Assembly (NCBI GenBank): GCA_036558645.1
Contig: DATBFG010000061.1
Span: forward strand, 1 to 48,107
Reading direction: 5' to 3'
DNA: 48,107 nt
Source of the DNA: DATBFG01 sp036558645
GTDB taxonomy: Bacteria; Acidobacteriota; Terriglobia; Terriglobales; Acidobacteriaceae
In this document: positions 9,134 to 18,423 of the stretch, piece after piece
How positions within the stretch are numbered: the stretch's first letter is position 1
How the letters are laid out: every line of letters starts with the position of its first letter
Program-made: the position numbers and the translations under genes
Notes under the pieces: model-generated
The model's database searches: none
Told to the model about the DNA's origin: nothing
The model's input: the letters and a program-made list of their open reading frames with translations, nothing else

Positions 9134-9260
9134 CTCCTTTTCTTTTGACCGTCACCATTCAAAGACTTTGAACGAGTGGGTCATCGTCGTTTACTGCTTC
9201 ACTCCCCCAACGTTTCGGAGATGGAAGCGTTTCCCGCGGGAATTCATTAACCGAACTGTC

Positions 9261-9750
9261 TCATAAACCTTCATTTCCATGACAAGCAGCCTCTATTGTT
9301 GCTTTGGCAGCATTCAGTGTTGCCTGGGTATCCCGAGCGATTTTGCCTTTTACGATTAAGTTGAGGAGCTTGGCCTTCAGAGTTGTCGTCGAGTAAATAG
9401 TGGCTAATTTCCACTTTGGTTGACCGATAGGCAAGCGCTTGAAACCTCGTTTCTACCCTGTAGTCCGTGAGAATCTTGCTGATACCGAATGTGTCCTCCG
9501 GCAACACGGTCACAATCTTCTGCAGGGGAATAATTTCGATGTCCCTCTCAACGCAGGTGTGCTTGCCGCCCGAAAGATGACATTGATATGACGCGCCTTG
9601 TTCGCGGAAGGTCTTGCCAGAAAGAAGATCAACCTTGACCACTCGTGGATGGAACTCAGGTATTTTTGTGAGATCCATGCTGAACGACCACACCGCCTCC
9701 AAATGCGCGTCGATGATGACTTCCTGCTTGGATCGGAACGGTGGTTGCAA
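9261..9750 (-). pseudogene. SRPBCC-family protein gene with 3' frameshift
   Basis: The likely start is a TTG at 9750 behind GAGGGGGC. The product carries an SRPBCC/polyketide cyclase-like fold: KQEVIIDAHLEAVWSFSMDL, then IPEFHPRVVKVDLLSG, and a helix-grip pattern through VEISHYL. At about 9385-9392 the frame changes. The running frame yields an unconvincing tail ending at 9271, whereas the adjacent frame gives TLKAKLLNLIVKGKIARDTQ and an amphipathic C-terminal helix as expected for the family, ending with TGA at 9261. The length 9261-9750 is three-times-163 plus one, consistent with one inserted base. Such proteins bind hydrophobic ligands. This is either a recent pseudogene or a sequence error. 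Confidence 0.7.
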
Positions 9751-9927
9751 GTATTGCCCCCTCTGGGGATCAGCTTTCGTTGGGTCACGATGGTCCCCTT
9801 TATCCGACAGTGTAATAATTCTGAGTTCAGTCCAGCGGACGGAACGGGTATGGCTCCCTGCATTATGGTAGTGAAAGGCAGTCTGCGCAAAGGAATAGCC
9901 AGTTCCAGAAAAAACTCGCACCGCGGA

Positions 9928-11148
9928 CTAATCAAGGTGGATTTGAAAGATAGTGCCGAAATTCTCTGCGCCTCCTCGCGTTGTCATGGCGAACAAATTT
10001 CGTTGAGAATCCAGGATCACACCGCCGGCAGGACCTTCGCCGTCCGGCCCGGTGAAGTGATGGATAACTCGAAATCTTCCGGTGGCGTCAACCATGAATA
10101 TATTGCCAAACCTGCGGACTGATTCGCGCGCGGCTTTTCCATAGAAGTTGCCGAATGCATCCTCAACAAGCACACCACCAGGAGAGCCTCCATCCTCTCT
10201 GCCGGCGAAGCTGTGGAGGATATGCTCATTATTTTGGTCGTCAAGCATAAAGACGATGCCCCAACCTGAAGGGCCACCGCTAACTGCGGTCCCGTACAAG
10301 TTGCCATCTTTGCCTCGCGTCAAGCCTGTCTGCGGTCCCGCCCCGTCAGAAGGGAATCCTTTAAAGCTGTACAAAACGGTCTCGACTCCGTTTGGATCCA
10401 GCTTGAAGACTGTCCCCCCGTCGGCATCACCGCCTTGAAGGGTGGTTCCATACAGAACTCCGTCCGCATCCGCTGATAGCGGAGCGTTGGGGCTGCGGCC
10501 ATCTGGTACGCCAGCGAAGCTGTAAAGGACGGTCTCGTTTCCCGCTGCATCAACTCGAAAAATCGTTCCCTGGTTGTTCGCGCCGCCTTCGGACGTCGCT
10601 CCATAAAGATTTCCGCTTCCATCGCGGATCACCGGCCCCGATGGACGGGCTCCGTCGTCTCCAGTGAATGCATGCAGCACTCGAAATTTTCGGTTTGTTG
10701 TATCGAACTTAAACACTATGCCCATATTAGAGGGCCCACCGTCGAAGGTTGTGCCATACAAATTGCCTGACTTGTCTCTTGCCAATCTGCCAGTGGGGAG
10801 AGCTCCATGACTTTCATCGAAGCTGTGAAGCACAATTTCGTTTCCGTTTACGTCAAACTCAAATATCGTTCCACAGCCACTTGGGCCAGGCGAATTGCCA
10901 CACCGAAACGATGAACCGCCGTTAGTTGTAGTTCCATACATGTTTCCTTGCTCATCCTGTATGAGTTCGCCGACCGGAGCAGTTGCTCCCGGCGGCCTGC
11001 CAAACGAATGCAGCGATGTGAATGTCTGTGCCGATGACGACGCGACCAGGGTGGATAACAGCAAGAAACTACAAACCAGTGGAGCAATGCGGTATGCACG
11101 GCGCATAGTGTCCTGTAACAAATGATAAAGATGCGGCGTTCTCGTCAT
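9928..11148 (-). CDS. Secreted GloVer-repeat propeller-like protein
   Basis: A 406-residue exported protein. The ATG at 11148 has AGGAGG six bases upstream. A signal peptide follows (about residues 15-41, ending SSSAQ). The mature part consists of six to seven tandem repeats of about 50 residues with the pattern LYGTT..GG....GTIF..D..G.....LHSF, recognised as the Gloeobacter/Verrucomicrobium (GloVer) repeat common in Acidobacteriota surface proteins. The repeats probably build a beta-propeller-like structure on or outside the cell. No catalytic residues or anchor are visible. It stands alone, divergent from the histidine kinase gene across 433 bp. Confidence 0.85.
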   Translation of the reverse strand: MTRTPHLYHLLQDTMRRAYRIAPLVCSFLLLSTLVASSSAQTFTSLHSFGRPPGATAPVGELIQDEQGNMYGTTTNGGSSFRCGNSPGPSGCGTIFEFDVNGNEIVLHSFDESHGALPTGRLARDKSGNLYGTTFDGGPSNMGIVFKFDTTNRKFRVLHAFTGDDGARPSGPVIRDGSGNLYGATSEGGANNQGTIFRVDAAGNETVLYSFAGVPDGRSPNAPLSADADGVLYGTTLQGGDADGGTVFKLDPNGVETVLYSFKGFPSDGAGPQTGLTRGKDGNLYGTAVSGGPSGWGIVFMLDDQNNEHILHSFAGREDGGSPGGVLVEDAFGNFYGKAARESVRRFGNIFMVDATGRFRVIHHFTGPDGEGPAGGVILDSQRNLFAMTTRGGAENFGTIFQIHLD

Positions 11149-11581
11149 TCATAACCTCCTTCTTTCAACCCTTGATTGGAAATCAATGCGGGTGAGTTGT
11201 TCGATAAATTTCGCTCGGAGCGCCGCGACCTACCCAAGAAATGTCTACAACCGCGGGTGTGGATCTCACGACGCCGCTCACCAGACGCTTCTTTCGCCAA
11301 TTAAGCGTTATCGTTCAGGTTTTATTAGTGGAACCGGAAATTTGGTCGAGGCTTGGACTCAGGATCGTCCCGAGGGGTTGTCCACAATTCTTGTGCAGCC
11401 TACATTAGAGTCATTGTGTTCTAAGAGTTTCAAGAAGGACGTTTCCGATTGCACTAGAATTCGAGAGCAGCCGCTAGATATGAAATGCTGGTCAACGCTT
11501 CATCTGCCTCGGGCGAGGCGAACGCAGATCGTGTTGAAAAGCGGAGATCCCTGCTGAGACCGTCTAGGCAAAGGAATACTT
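11149..11581. other. Divergent intergenic region with repeat copy B
   Basis: This 433 bp region holds the upstream sequences of the GloVer protein (leftward) and the histidine kinase (rightward). I see no credible gene in it. The kinase-proximal third is repeat copy B (11441-11562). An AAGGA ribosome site for the kinase is at about 11571-11575. Confidence 0.6.
11441..11562 (+). repeat. Diverged repeat, copy B, upstream of histidine kinase
   Basis: Counterpart of 9007-9133 in the same orientation, 2.4 kb away. It ends 19 bp before the kinase ATG, so it must lie in the kinase's promoter or leader. Conservation of long blocks between the copies, without a conserved reading frame, suggests duplicated regulatory DNA rather than a coding repeat. 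Confidence 0.7.
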
Positions 11582-12922
11582 ATGAAATCGCGCTCTTTGC
11601 TGCTTCCACTGGTTTTGGGATTCGGTACATTAGTTATGCTGATCGCAATATTGGGCGTTGGCGCCATTCGGCGCGCACGAGCGATCTACGACGAGATGGA
11701 GACTACTCAGGATGCATATCTGCAGTCGGAGGCGGCGCGACGTGATATAGCGACTGATATGTACCTGGCGGGAATACTAGTGCGCGATTATCTGCTAGAT
11801 CCCTCACCGCAGAATGCACCGCAACACCGGCAGCAACTGCTTGAAATTCGCAGCTCCCTCCAACAGCGCCTCGATGAATTGCCGCAGCAACTCGGTGACG
11901 CCAAGAGCCCGAGCTTGCCGCGTCTTCAATCTGAGGTCCAAAGTTATTGGGATTCGCTTGATCCAATTTTTAATTGGACCCCACAGGAGAAGGCTGCCCA
12001 GAGTTGGTATTTCCTACGTCACGGGGTATTCCCTCACCGGCAAGCCGTCGTAGACTTGGCTCACGAAATGGCGAAGCTGAACCAAGAAAACCTCGAGCGT
12101 GAACGCGAGCACAACCGGGAAAGTCAGCGCGTGCTGCATGACTTTCTCAACCGGATCATGAGTTTTGCCCTGGGACTCGGCATCGTGGTAGCACTGGTCA
12201 CTACTTATCGTGTCTCCCAGCTTGAAACTCAGCGTGAGGAGCAGCGCAAACAGATCGAGCAGGCCGAAAACGACCTTCGCCGGCTCTCGCACAGTCTTGT
12301 GCAAGCACAGGAAGTCGAACGGAAGTCCCTTTCGCGAGAACTCCACGACGAGGTTGGTCAGATGTTAACGGCATTGCAGATGCAATTGGGCAATCTTGAA
12401 GCACTTAAGGGATCTGATCTAACGATGTTTTCTGAGCGTTTAGAAGAAGCCAAACGGGTGAACTCGGATGCGATGAAGGCCATTCGTGATCTGGCCATGG
12501 GCTTGCGGCCGTCGATGTTGGACGACCTGGGTCTTGAACCAGCATTGGAGTGGCAGGGCCGGGAGTTTTCGCGTCATACCGGCGTACCGGCCATAGTCAA
12601 AGTCAGCGGTGCTCTGCAGGAATTGTCGGACGCCCAGCGGACGTGTATTTATCGCGTGGTGCAGGAGGCGCTTACCAACTGTGCCCGGCACGCGAAAGCA
12701 AGAAATGTTCTGGTTTCGGTGGATGGACGTGACGATCGTGTCCACGTCTCGGTGAAAGATGACGGTGTAGGATTCGAATCGGGAATTCGGGCAAGGCGGG
12801 GGTTAGGATTGATTGGGATGGAGGAACGAGTCCACGCTTTGCGAGGCGAGGTAACCATCAGCTCTCTACGCAACAAGGGCACAACAATCGAAGCAGAAAT
12901 TCCCATCGGGGTGTCCGCATGA
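11582..12922 (+). CDS. NarL-type sensor histidine kinase (HisKA_3)
   Basis: A 446-residue membrane kinase of the NarX/UhpB class. Transmembrane helices lie at about residues 5-25 and 190-212 and enclose a periplasmic sensor region of about 165 residues rich in helices. A coiled-coil linker leads to the HisKA_3 box with phosphoacceptor His255 (in SRELHDEVGQ). The HATPase domain follows with VVQEALTNCARHAKA (N box), DDGVGF and RRGLGLIGMEERV (G boxes). The ATG at 11582 has AAGGA six bases upstream. The response-regulator gene overlaps its end by four bases (ATGA), showing translational coupling. The signal is unknown. Confidence 0.92.
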   Translation: MKSRSLLLPLVLGFGTLVMLIAILGVGAIRRARAIYDEMETTQDAYLQSEAARRDIATDMYLAGILVRDYLLDPSPQNAPQHRQQLLEIRSSLQQRLDELPQQLGDAKSPSLPRLQSEVQSYWDSLDPIFNWTPQEKAAQSWYFLRHGVFPHRQAVVDLAHEMAKLNQENLEREREHNRESQRVLHDFLNRIMSFALGLGIVVALVTTYRVSQLETQREEQRKQIEQAENDLRRLSHSLVQAQEVERKSLSRELHDEVGQMLTALQMQLGNLEALKGSDLTMFSERLEEAKRVNSDAMKAIRDLAMGLRPSMLDDLGLEPALEWQGREFSRHTGVPAIVKVSGALQELSDAQRTCIYRVVQEALTNCARHAKARNVLVSVDGRDDRVHVSVKDDGVGFESGIRARRGLGLIGMEERVHALRGEVTISSLRNKGTTIEAEIPIGVSA

Positions 12923-13569
12923 GGAAGCTACGCATCGTCATTGCCGACGATCACGGCATTGTGAGAAGGGGCCTGCGTTTGCAGCTTGAGCAGCACGGAA
13001 ATTTTGAAGTAGTTGGCGAAGCAAATGATGGACGGGAAGCGGTACGAACAGCCGAGCAACTAGCTCCCGACGTCGTCATCATGGATATAGGGATGCCGAA
13101 CTTGAACGGTGTCCAAGCCACAACACAGATTGTTAAGCACAGGCCTGAGACTGGTGTGATCATCCTGAGTATGCACTCTGACGAGGGTTACCTCAGACGG
13201 GCTCTCGCCGCCGGGGCAAAGGGTTATTTGCTAAAGGACTCCGCGGATGTTGATCTCTATCGTGCTGTCGAGGCTGTGGCCAAGGGCAAGTCGTTTTTTA
13301 GTCCCACTATTGCGAATACACTTCTTGAGGACTATATGCGACAGCTGCAGCAGCGTGGACTCGAGGACAGCTACGATCTGCTGACAGATCGGGAGAAGGA
13401 GGTACTTCAACTCCTCGCCGAAGGGAGGTCCAATAAGGAAGTCGCCACCGCCCTGAATCTCAGTACTGCTACCGTCGAGACCCATCGCACACACATCATG
13501 CAAAAACTTGATTTGCACAGCGCCGCAGACATTGTCCTTTACGCAGTTCGAAAGAAAATCATTTCCTGA
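12919..13569 (+). CDS. NarL/FixJ-type response regulator
   Basis: 216 residues with a receiver domain (about 4-120) and a LuxR-type helix-turn-helix (about 148-210). The acidic pocket is D10/D11, the phosphorylation site D56 in IMDIGMPNLNG, and the conserved lysine lies in GYLLKD. The output domain has the signature LTDREKEVLQLLAEG and NKEVATALNLSTATVETHRT. It is the partner of the overlapping kinase. The trehalose genes begin about 220 bp downstream on the same strand and are possible targets, but no binding site can be assigned by eye. Confidence 0.93.
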   Translation: MRKLRIVIADDHGIVRRGLRLQLEQHGNFEVVGEANDGREAVRTAEQLAPDVVIMDIGMPNLNGVQATTQIVKHRPETGVIILSMHSDEGYLRRALAAGAKGYLLKDSADVDLYRAVEAVAKGKSFFSPTIANTLLEDYMRQLQQRGLEDSYDLLTDREKEVLQLLAEGRSNKEVATALNLSTATVETHRTHIMQKLDLHSAADIVLYAVRKKIIS

Positions 13570-13790
13570 TCACCAAGAGCTGCGCTGTCTTGTACTTACG
13601 TCCTACCGCTCCTACTGTACTCAATCATCACCCGATTTTTGATCACGAATAGCCCCTCGGCTGGATGTCCATAGACGACTCAGTGGGCTACCGTAGAAGT
13701 GGAATCGCGAAAAATACCAATGCCCAGCTTACCTTGTGCACCTCACATTTTGGCCGCGAAGATGAAGCGGTTAAGGTTTGGAGGTCGAAT

Positions 13791-14657
13791 GTGAACCATT
13801 TCCGGCTTCCTTTAGATCTGCCGCAGTTCAAACGGGTCGGTACGCCAGACATGTCGGAGCGGAAGTCACGACCTGCCTGCTGGATCATGCCTTCCTCTTT
13901 TGCGATGCAATTGGCGAACGCACAGCAGCGCCTGCTGCTCCTCGACTATGACGGCACTTTGGCGCCCTTCGCGCCGGATCGTGTAAATGCCCTTCCATAT
14001 CCGGGTGTGCCTCAGTTGTTAGAACAAATTAACAAGACCACCGGCACACGGGTCGTGCTAATTAGCGGAAGGCCGGCGCTAGATGTACCCAGGTTAATTG
14101 GGATCAATCCTCCTCTGGAAGTCTGGGGTTCGCATGGGCTGGAACGGCTGCATCCAGACGGACGTTATGAAGTGCCAGAAATTGGGCGTGAAATTCTTGA
14201 CTGCCTCGAACGGGCAGTCGTCGAGTTTGACTCTCTCGGCCTGCGGCAAGTAACAGAGATCAAACCGTGTGCCATCGCTGTGCACTGGCGATGGCTGCCC
14301 ACCAGCAAGCTTGAAGAGGTGAAGGCGACGGCCTACCGCATTTTGTCCCCCGCCACACGCAACCCCGAACTGAGGCTCGAAGCCTTTGATGGAGGCATCG
14401 AGCTTCGCCTTCGGGGGCGCAACAAGGGCGATGCCGTTCAAACGATTCTGTCTGAGGTAGGCGAGCACGTACCTGTAGCCTATCTTGGCGATGACATTAC
14501 AGATGAAGATGCATTTCGAGCCCTGAGCGGAAGAGGACTCAGCATAGTCGTCACCCAAAGATATCGCTTTTCTGCTGCTCAAGTATGGCTCAAGCCGCCC
14601 AATGAACTGGTCCTCTTCCTGAAGGATTGGATCAACGCTTGCGAAGGCCAGACATGA
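13791..14657 (+). CDS. otsB: Trehalose-6-phosphate phosphatase
   Basis: A 288-residue HAD-superfamily phosphatase that converts trehalose 6-phosphate to trehalose. Motif I is LLLLDYDGTLAPF (D52/D54), motif II VLISGRP, and motif IV YLGDDITDEDAF; WGSHGLE and the RNKGDAV lysine are also present. I chose the GTG at 13791 because GGAGGT stands five bases upstream; in-frame ATGs at 13851 and 13887 lack such a site, and one at 13665 gives an unneeded extension. otsA follows after 31 bp, so both steps of trehalose synthesis from UDP- or ADP/GDP-glucose are in one operon. Trehalose serves as a compatible solute in desiccation and osmotic stress. Confidence 0.9.
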   Translation: MNHFRLPLDLPQFKRVGTPDMSERKSRPACWIMPSSFAMQLANAQQRLLLLDYDGTLAPFAPDRVNALPYPGVPQLLEQINKTTGTRVVLISGRPALDVPRLIGINPPLEVWGSHGLERLHPDGRYEVPEIGREILDCLERAVVEFDSLGLRQVTEIKPCAIAVHWRWLPTSKLEEVKATAYRILSPATRNPELRLEAFDGGIELRLRGRNKGDAVQTILSEVGEHVPVAYLGDDITDEDAFRALSGRGLSIVVTQRYRFSAAQVWLKPPNELVLFLKDWINACEGQT

Positions 14658-14688
14658 TTTACGCACAAATTCTGTCTGGAGGTGCGGG

Positions 14689-16203
14689 ATGAGAAAACTT
14701 CTGATGGTTTCGAATCGCCTTCCTCTGACATTTAGAAATAACCAGCAGGGCTGCCAACTCGATATGAGCGCGGGCGGGCTCGCCACGGCTCTGCGCGCAG
14801 TGGCTCGAAAACAGCCTGTGCGATGGATTGGTTGGGCCGGCGCTGATTACGACCCAAATGTTCGGGACATTGTCGCCTCCAGTGTGGCACTCAACTGCGA
14901 ACTTGTCCCAGTATTCCTGTCAGAGGCAGATCGGCGTGACTTCTATTGCGGGTTCTGCAATGAGATCATCTGGCCCCTGTTTCACGACCTGCCTCCGACT
15001 GCCAGTCTGCAACCCGCCTACTGGAAACGTTACCTCGAGGTGAATGCCCGATATGCGGAGTCAATATGCAAGGAGGCCTCGCCGGAGGACTTTGTCTGGG
15101 TACACGACTATCACCTGATGTTGCAGGGAAAGCTGCTTCGCACTCACTTCTTTCGCGAACAGTTGGCATTTTTCCTTCACATACCTTTCCCGCCGCCCGA
15201 CGTTCTTGCGAACCTTCCCTGGAAATTAGAAATTCTCGATTCACTGCTATCGTTCGGTATAGTTGGATTCCAAACGGCCCAAGCATGCAAAAATTTCCTT
15301 GCGTGTGTACGCACATATTTCCCTCAAGCCCGAATCAGAAGCACGCCATCAGGAATATTGGTTCTTAAAGAACAATTCCGGACCGTTGTACGCCATTGTC
15401 CAATCGGGGTTGACTTCGACGAATTTGCGCACCTCGCCATGCAGCCCCAAGTTGCGGCGGAAGCCGAGCACATCCGGAGTTCCGCGAATGTCCGACGGCT
15501 CATACTGGGTGTCGACCGACTGGACTACACCAAAGGTATTCCTGAAAGATTGGAGGCATTCCGGGATGTTCTGACCCACTATCCCGGACTGCGCGAAGAG
15601 ATTGGCTTAATTCAAATTGTCGTACCTAGTCGTGAGGAGATCTCCTGTTACCAACGATTGAAGAACCAGATCGAGAGTCTGGTTGAAGCTATTAATCAAG
15701 AGTTTGGCACGCCATCGTGGATTCCCATCCGCTACCAATATGGCCATCTTTCACGGGAAGAGCTGGTCGCGCATTACCGCGCGGCAGACATTGCTCTGGT
15801 CACGCCTCTAAAAGACGGAATGAACTTGGTCGCAAAAGAGTTCTGCGCTTCACGAGTTGACGAGAGTGGAATCCTAATCCTCAGCGAATTCGCCGGAGCC
15901 GCTGTCCAGCTACGTACCGGGGCTTACCTAGTGAACCCGCGACATACGCTTAGCATAGCGACGGCGCTTCACGATGCTCTCGACCCGGACGAAGGAGATG
16001 TGCGGCGGAGGATGCGAAGGATGCGCCGTAACGTCGGGGTGAACAACATCCACCGGTGGTGCAATGAAATGCTGAAGGATACATCCTTCGTTGAGACAGA
16101 TGTAAGTGTAAGAGAGCAGCGCATTGCGGCGCTTGGAGTGTCCGATTCGTGGCCTGCGCACATAAGTCAGCTGACTACTGCCACGAGAGACGAGGCAACG
16201 TAG
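14689..16203 (+). CDS. otsA: Alpha,alpha-trehalose-phosphate synthase
   Basis: A 504-residue GT20 glycosyltransferase that joins NDP-glucose and glucose 6-phosphate into trehalose 6-phosphate in the cytoplasm. Family motifs are present in order: an N-terminal VSNRLP, SAGGLATAL, VWVHDYHLML, HIPFPPPD, GVDRLDYTKGIPERL and the nucleotide-sugar binding DGMNLVAKEF. GGAGGT stands six bases before the ATG at 14689. Length is slightly above the ~470 residues of E. coli OtsA because of a C-terminal tail. It is translated just after otsB. Confidence 0.95.
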   Translation: MRKLLMVSNRLPLTFRNNQQGCQLDMSAGGLATALRAVARKQPVRWIGWAGADYDPNVRDIVASSVALNCELVPVFLSEADRRDFYCGFCNEIIWPLFHDLPPTASLQPAYWKRYLEVNARYAESICKEASPEDFVWVHDYHLMLQGKLLRTHFFREQLAFFLHIPFPPPDVLANLPWKLEILDSLLSFGIVGFQTAQACKNFLACVRTYFPQARIRSTPSGILVLKEQFRTVVRHCPIGVDFDEFAHLAMQPQVAAEAEHIRSSANVRRLILGVDRLDYTKGIPERLEAFRDVLTHYPGLREEIGLIQIVVPSREEISCYQRLKNQIESLVEAINQEFGTPSWIPIRYQYGHLSREELVAHYRAADIALVTPLKDGMNLVAKEFCASRVDESGILILSEFAGAAVQLRTGAYLVNPRHTLSIATALHDALDPDEGDVRRRMRRMRRNVGVNNIHRWCNEMLKDTSFVETDVSVREQRIAALGVSDSWPAHISQLTTATRDEAT

Positions 16204-16238
16204 AGAGTATGACATCACTTCTTCGGAGATTCAAAGAA

Positions 16239-16748
16239 ATGAAAAGCTCTGAAATGCTGATTGGCATTCTTTTCGTGGCGATTTCTGTTCCGATGGCGAG
16301 CGCCGCAGAGCCACAAACAAAATCGGCTGTCTGCACCTTGGAAGATGGCAAGCAAGTCAGCCTTCGATATCAACTAGACGATAGTGATTCATCGAAGTTA
16401 AAGATGGGTCAGATGTGGCCGCAAACGGATCGTCCAATACTCCTATTCAGCCAGACGCCTCTACGAATCGAGGATTCTTCCATTCCTGTCGGGGCGTTCA
16501 GTGTGTACATCATTCCGGACAAGAAGCGATGGACCCTGGTAGTCAATAGCAATGTCGCAAAGGGTGAATACCAGCCGCAACAGGACTTAGCTCGGGCATT
16601 GATGGTGACCGGCGATGTCAGTGGTCGGGGATCCGAGCGCCAGATTTGGTTTGGACACAGTGCGCCAGACCGTTGCGAGTTTCGCTTTTATGATGGCAAG
16701 ACCGGGGCATCAGTCGAGTTTCAGGAGAATAGCCGCACAGGATCCTGA
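16239..16748 (+). CDS. Secreted DUF2911 domain protein
   Basis: About 169 residues with a signal peptide (MKSSEMLIGILFVAISVPMA, cleavage after SAA). The mature domain matches DUF2911 by the pattern MWPQTDRPILLFSQT, IPVGAFSVYIIPDKKRWTLV and a later QDLARALM. DUF2911 proteins are small exported beta-rich proteins of unknown role, frequent in Acidobacteriota and Bacteroidota. The ATG at 16239 has GGAG about ten bases upstream; the ATG at 16209 is an alternative with a longer signal sequence. It follows otsA closely but may not be functionally related. Confidence 0.8.
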   Translation: MKSSEMLIGILFVAISVPMASAAEPQTKSAVCTLEDGKQVSLRYQLDDSDSSKLKMGQMWPQTDRPILLFSQTPLRIEDSSIPVGAFSVYIIPDKKRWTLVVNSNVAKGEYQPQQDLARALMVTGDVSGRGSERQIWFGHSAPDRCEFRFYDGKTGASVEFQENSRTGS

Positions 16749-16934
16749 TACTTACAGAAATTAAACGTTGAAGGAAGCAATGGTTTCTCGATGGATTGTC
16801 TTTGCTGCGCACGGGATAGTTGTCCTGGCATTCAGGACTTATTGCATTCGCCTAGAGACAATACAGAGCGGTGGATGGATGGCGCAACGGTGAGTTCGCG
16901 CTTCCAAAATTCTTTTTGAGTTTCGAGGCGTGTT

Positions 16935-17150
16935 ATGAACCAAAAGAAAAAAGAAATCGTCCTGTCTGGCGCGGTTACAGATGTTTCCCGGCCATGGATC
17001 GATGGCGAACAAGTGACATTTGGGATCGAGGGCGCCGTACCGCTCTGGGCCGAAGTGCGAGTGCCGAACAGGCAAGGGTGGATGGTGGGGGACCGGGTTT
17101 CCATTTCCATAGTGTACGCGGAAGAAGACGCTGTAAGAGAAGCTGCATAG
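16935..17150 (+). CDS. Small hypothetical beta-rich protein
   Basis: A 71-residue protein starting at the ATG at 16935 with GAGG upstream. The pattern of alternating hydrophobic residues (IVLSGAVTDVSRPW, VTFGIEGAVPLWAEVRVP, GDRVSISIVYAEED) suggests a small all-beta barrel, possibly OB-fold-like. No family is recognised. It lies between the DUF2911 gene and the methyltransferase on the same strand. Confidence 0.55.
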   Translation: MNQKKKEIVLSGAVTDVSRPWIDGEQVTFGIEGAVPLWAEVRVPNRQGWMVGDRVSISIVYAEEDAVREAA

Positions 17151-17258
17151 TCGTCGGGCAGGCGCCATCGAATCACAAGGGCAGGGAGGATTCGGCGCGG
17201 ACCTGTAGAGCACAAAAAGGAACCGGTTTCACACAACGTAATTATTGGAGTAAGAGCA

Positions 17259-18308
17259 ATGAACGAACAGAAAGTTCACGAATTGGCCCTGCGGGTTATA
17301 GACGACATGGGCGGTGCTTTCATAATGGCACTTGGGTACATCGGAGATCGGCTGCACTTATTCAAAGCAATGGCCGACTGCCGACCAATAACGAGCGCAG
17401 ATCTAGCCACAAGAACTAGACTTAACGAGCGCTACGTGCGCGAATGGCTTCGAGCAATGACTGCCGCAGAGTACATTGACTACGACTCTTCGTCCCACGC
17501 GTACCGGATGAACGAGGAGCAAGCACTCGTTCTTGCTAACGAGGACAGCTCTATGTTTGTTGGTGGCGGCTTCGAGTTTACAACGCCTTCCCTTTGGAAC
17601 GTCCCTCGAATTGTCGAAGCGTTTCGTCATGGTGGTGGGATTCCTTACGCAGAAATCGGCGAGGAGATTCCTAGAGCCATCGAACGTTTCTTCGGGCCGA
17701 GCTACCGTAATCTTTTGGCCAGCGAATGGGTGGCTGCCGTGCCTGGCTTGACAAAGAAGCTCGAACAAGGCGCGAACATCGCCGATGTTGGCTGTGGGGG
17801 CGGCCAATCAAGTGTGGCCTTGGCGAAAGCATTTCCCAAATCGAAAGTTCTGGGCATCGACTACCACGGCCCCAGTCTCAAGCGTGCCAGGAAACTTGCG
17901 GCAGCGAATCATTTGACTAATGTGCAGTTCATCCAAGCCCCTGCCGATCGGCTTCCCCGCAATGGATATGACTTGGTTTGCAGCTTTGATTGCATCCACG
18001 ATATGGTCGATCCTCGTGCGACTCTCCGCGCTATCCGGGAGGCTCTGGCGCCAGACGGTAGATACATCTGGTCCGAACCTAATGCTTCCGCTAAGCCAGA
18101 TCAGAACCGCAATCCGATTGGTCGGACCTTTCAGGCGATTAGTCCCCTCCACTGCATGACGGTGTCTCTGGCGCACAACGGGGAAGGACTGGGCACGGTC
18201 ATCGGCGAGGAAGGCGCCCGATCTTTGGCCGAGGAAGCAGGCTTCTCTCTATTCCAGAAGCTGCCCATCCATCATCCGCTGAACCAGTTCTTTGTGCTCG
18301 CTGCTTGA
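17259..18308 (+). CDS. SAM-dependent methyltransferase with N-terminal winged helix
   Basis: 349 residues. The N-terminal ~100 residues form a winged helix-like region (SADLATRTRLNERYVREWL), as in Rv2258c-type methyltransferases, where it helps dimerise rather than bind DNA. The Rossmann methyltransferase domain has motif I IADVGCGGGQSSVALAK, the acidic loop VLGIDYHG, and YIWSEPNAS late in the fold. It probably methylates a small molecule; the substrate is unknown. The start at 17259 has GGAG about ten bases upstream. It is separated from neighbours by about 110 bp on each side. Confidence 0.87.
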   Translation: MNEQKVHELALRVIDDMGGAFIMALGYIGDRLHLFKAMADCRPITSADLATRTRLNERYVREWLRAMTAAEYIDYDSSSHAYRMNEEQALVLANEDSSMFVGGGFEFTTPSLWNVPRIVEAFRHGGGIPYAEIGEEIPRAIERFFGPSYRNLLASEWVAAVPGLTKKLEQGANIADVGCGGGQSSVALAKAFPKSKVLGIDYHGPSLKRARKLAAANHLTNVQFIQAPADRLPRNGYDLVCSFDCIHDMVDPRATLRAIREALAPDGRYIWSEPNASAKPDQNRNPIGRTFQAISPLHCMTVSLAHNGEGLGTVIGEEGARSLAEEAGFSLFQKLPIHHPLNQFFVLAA

Positions 18309-18423
18309 ATCCCGAGCACCTGACTGCACCCTGTAACCAACGGGTGGTTGTAAAGAGGGTATAGGTAGGTAGGCCGGTACGTTCTTCAGCAGCCCGAATA
18401 GAACAGGGAAGAGAAGTAGGGTT

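Noticed and set aside
14094..14786. 230-codon minus-strand frame
   Set aside because: It lies antisense to otsB and the start of otsA, whose motifs are unmistakable, and its product shows no motif.
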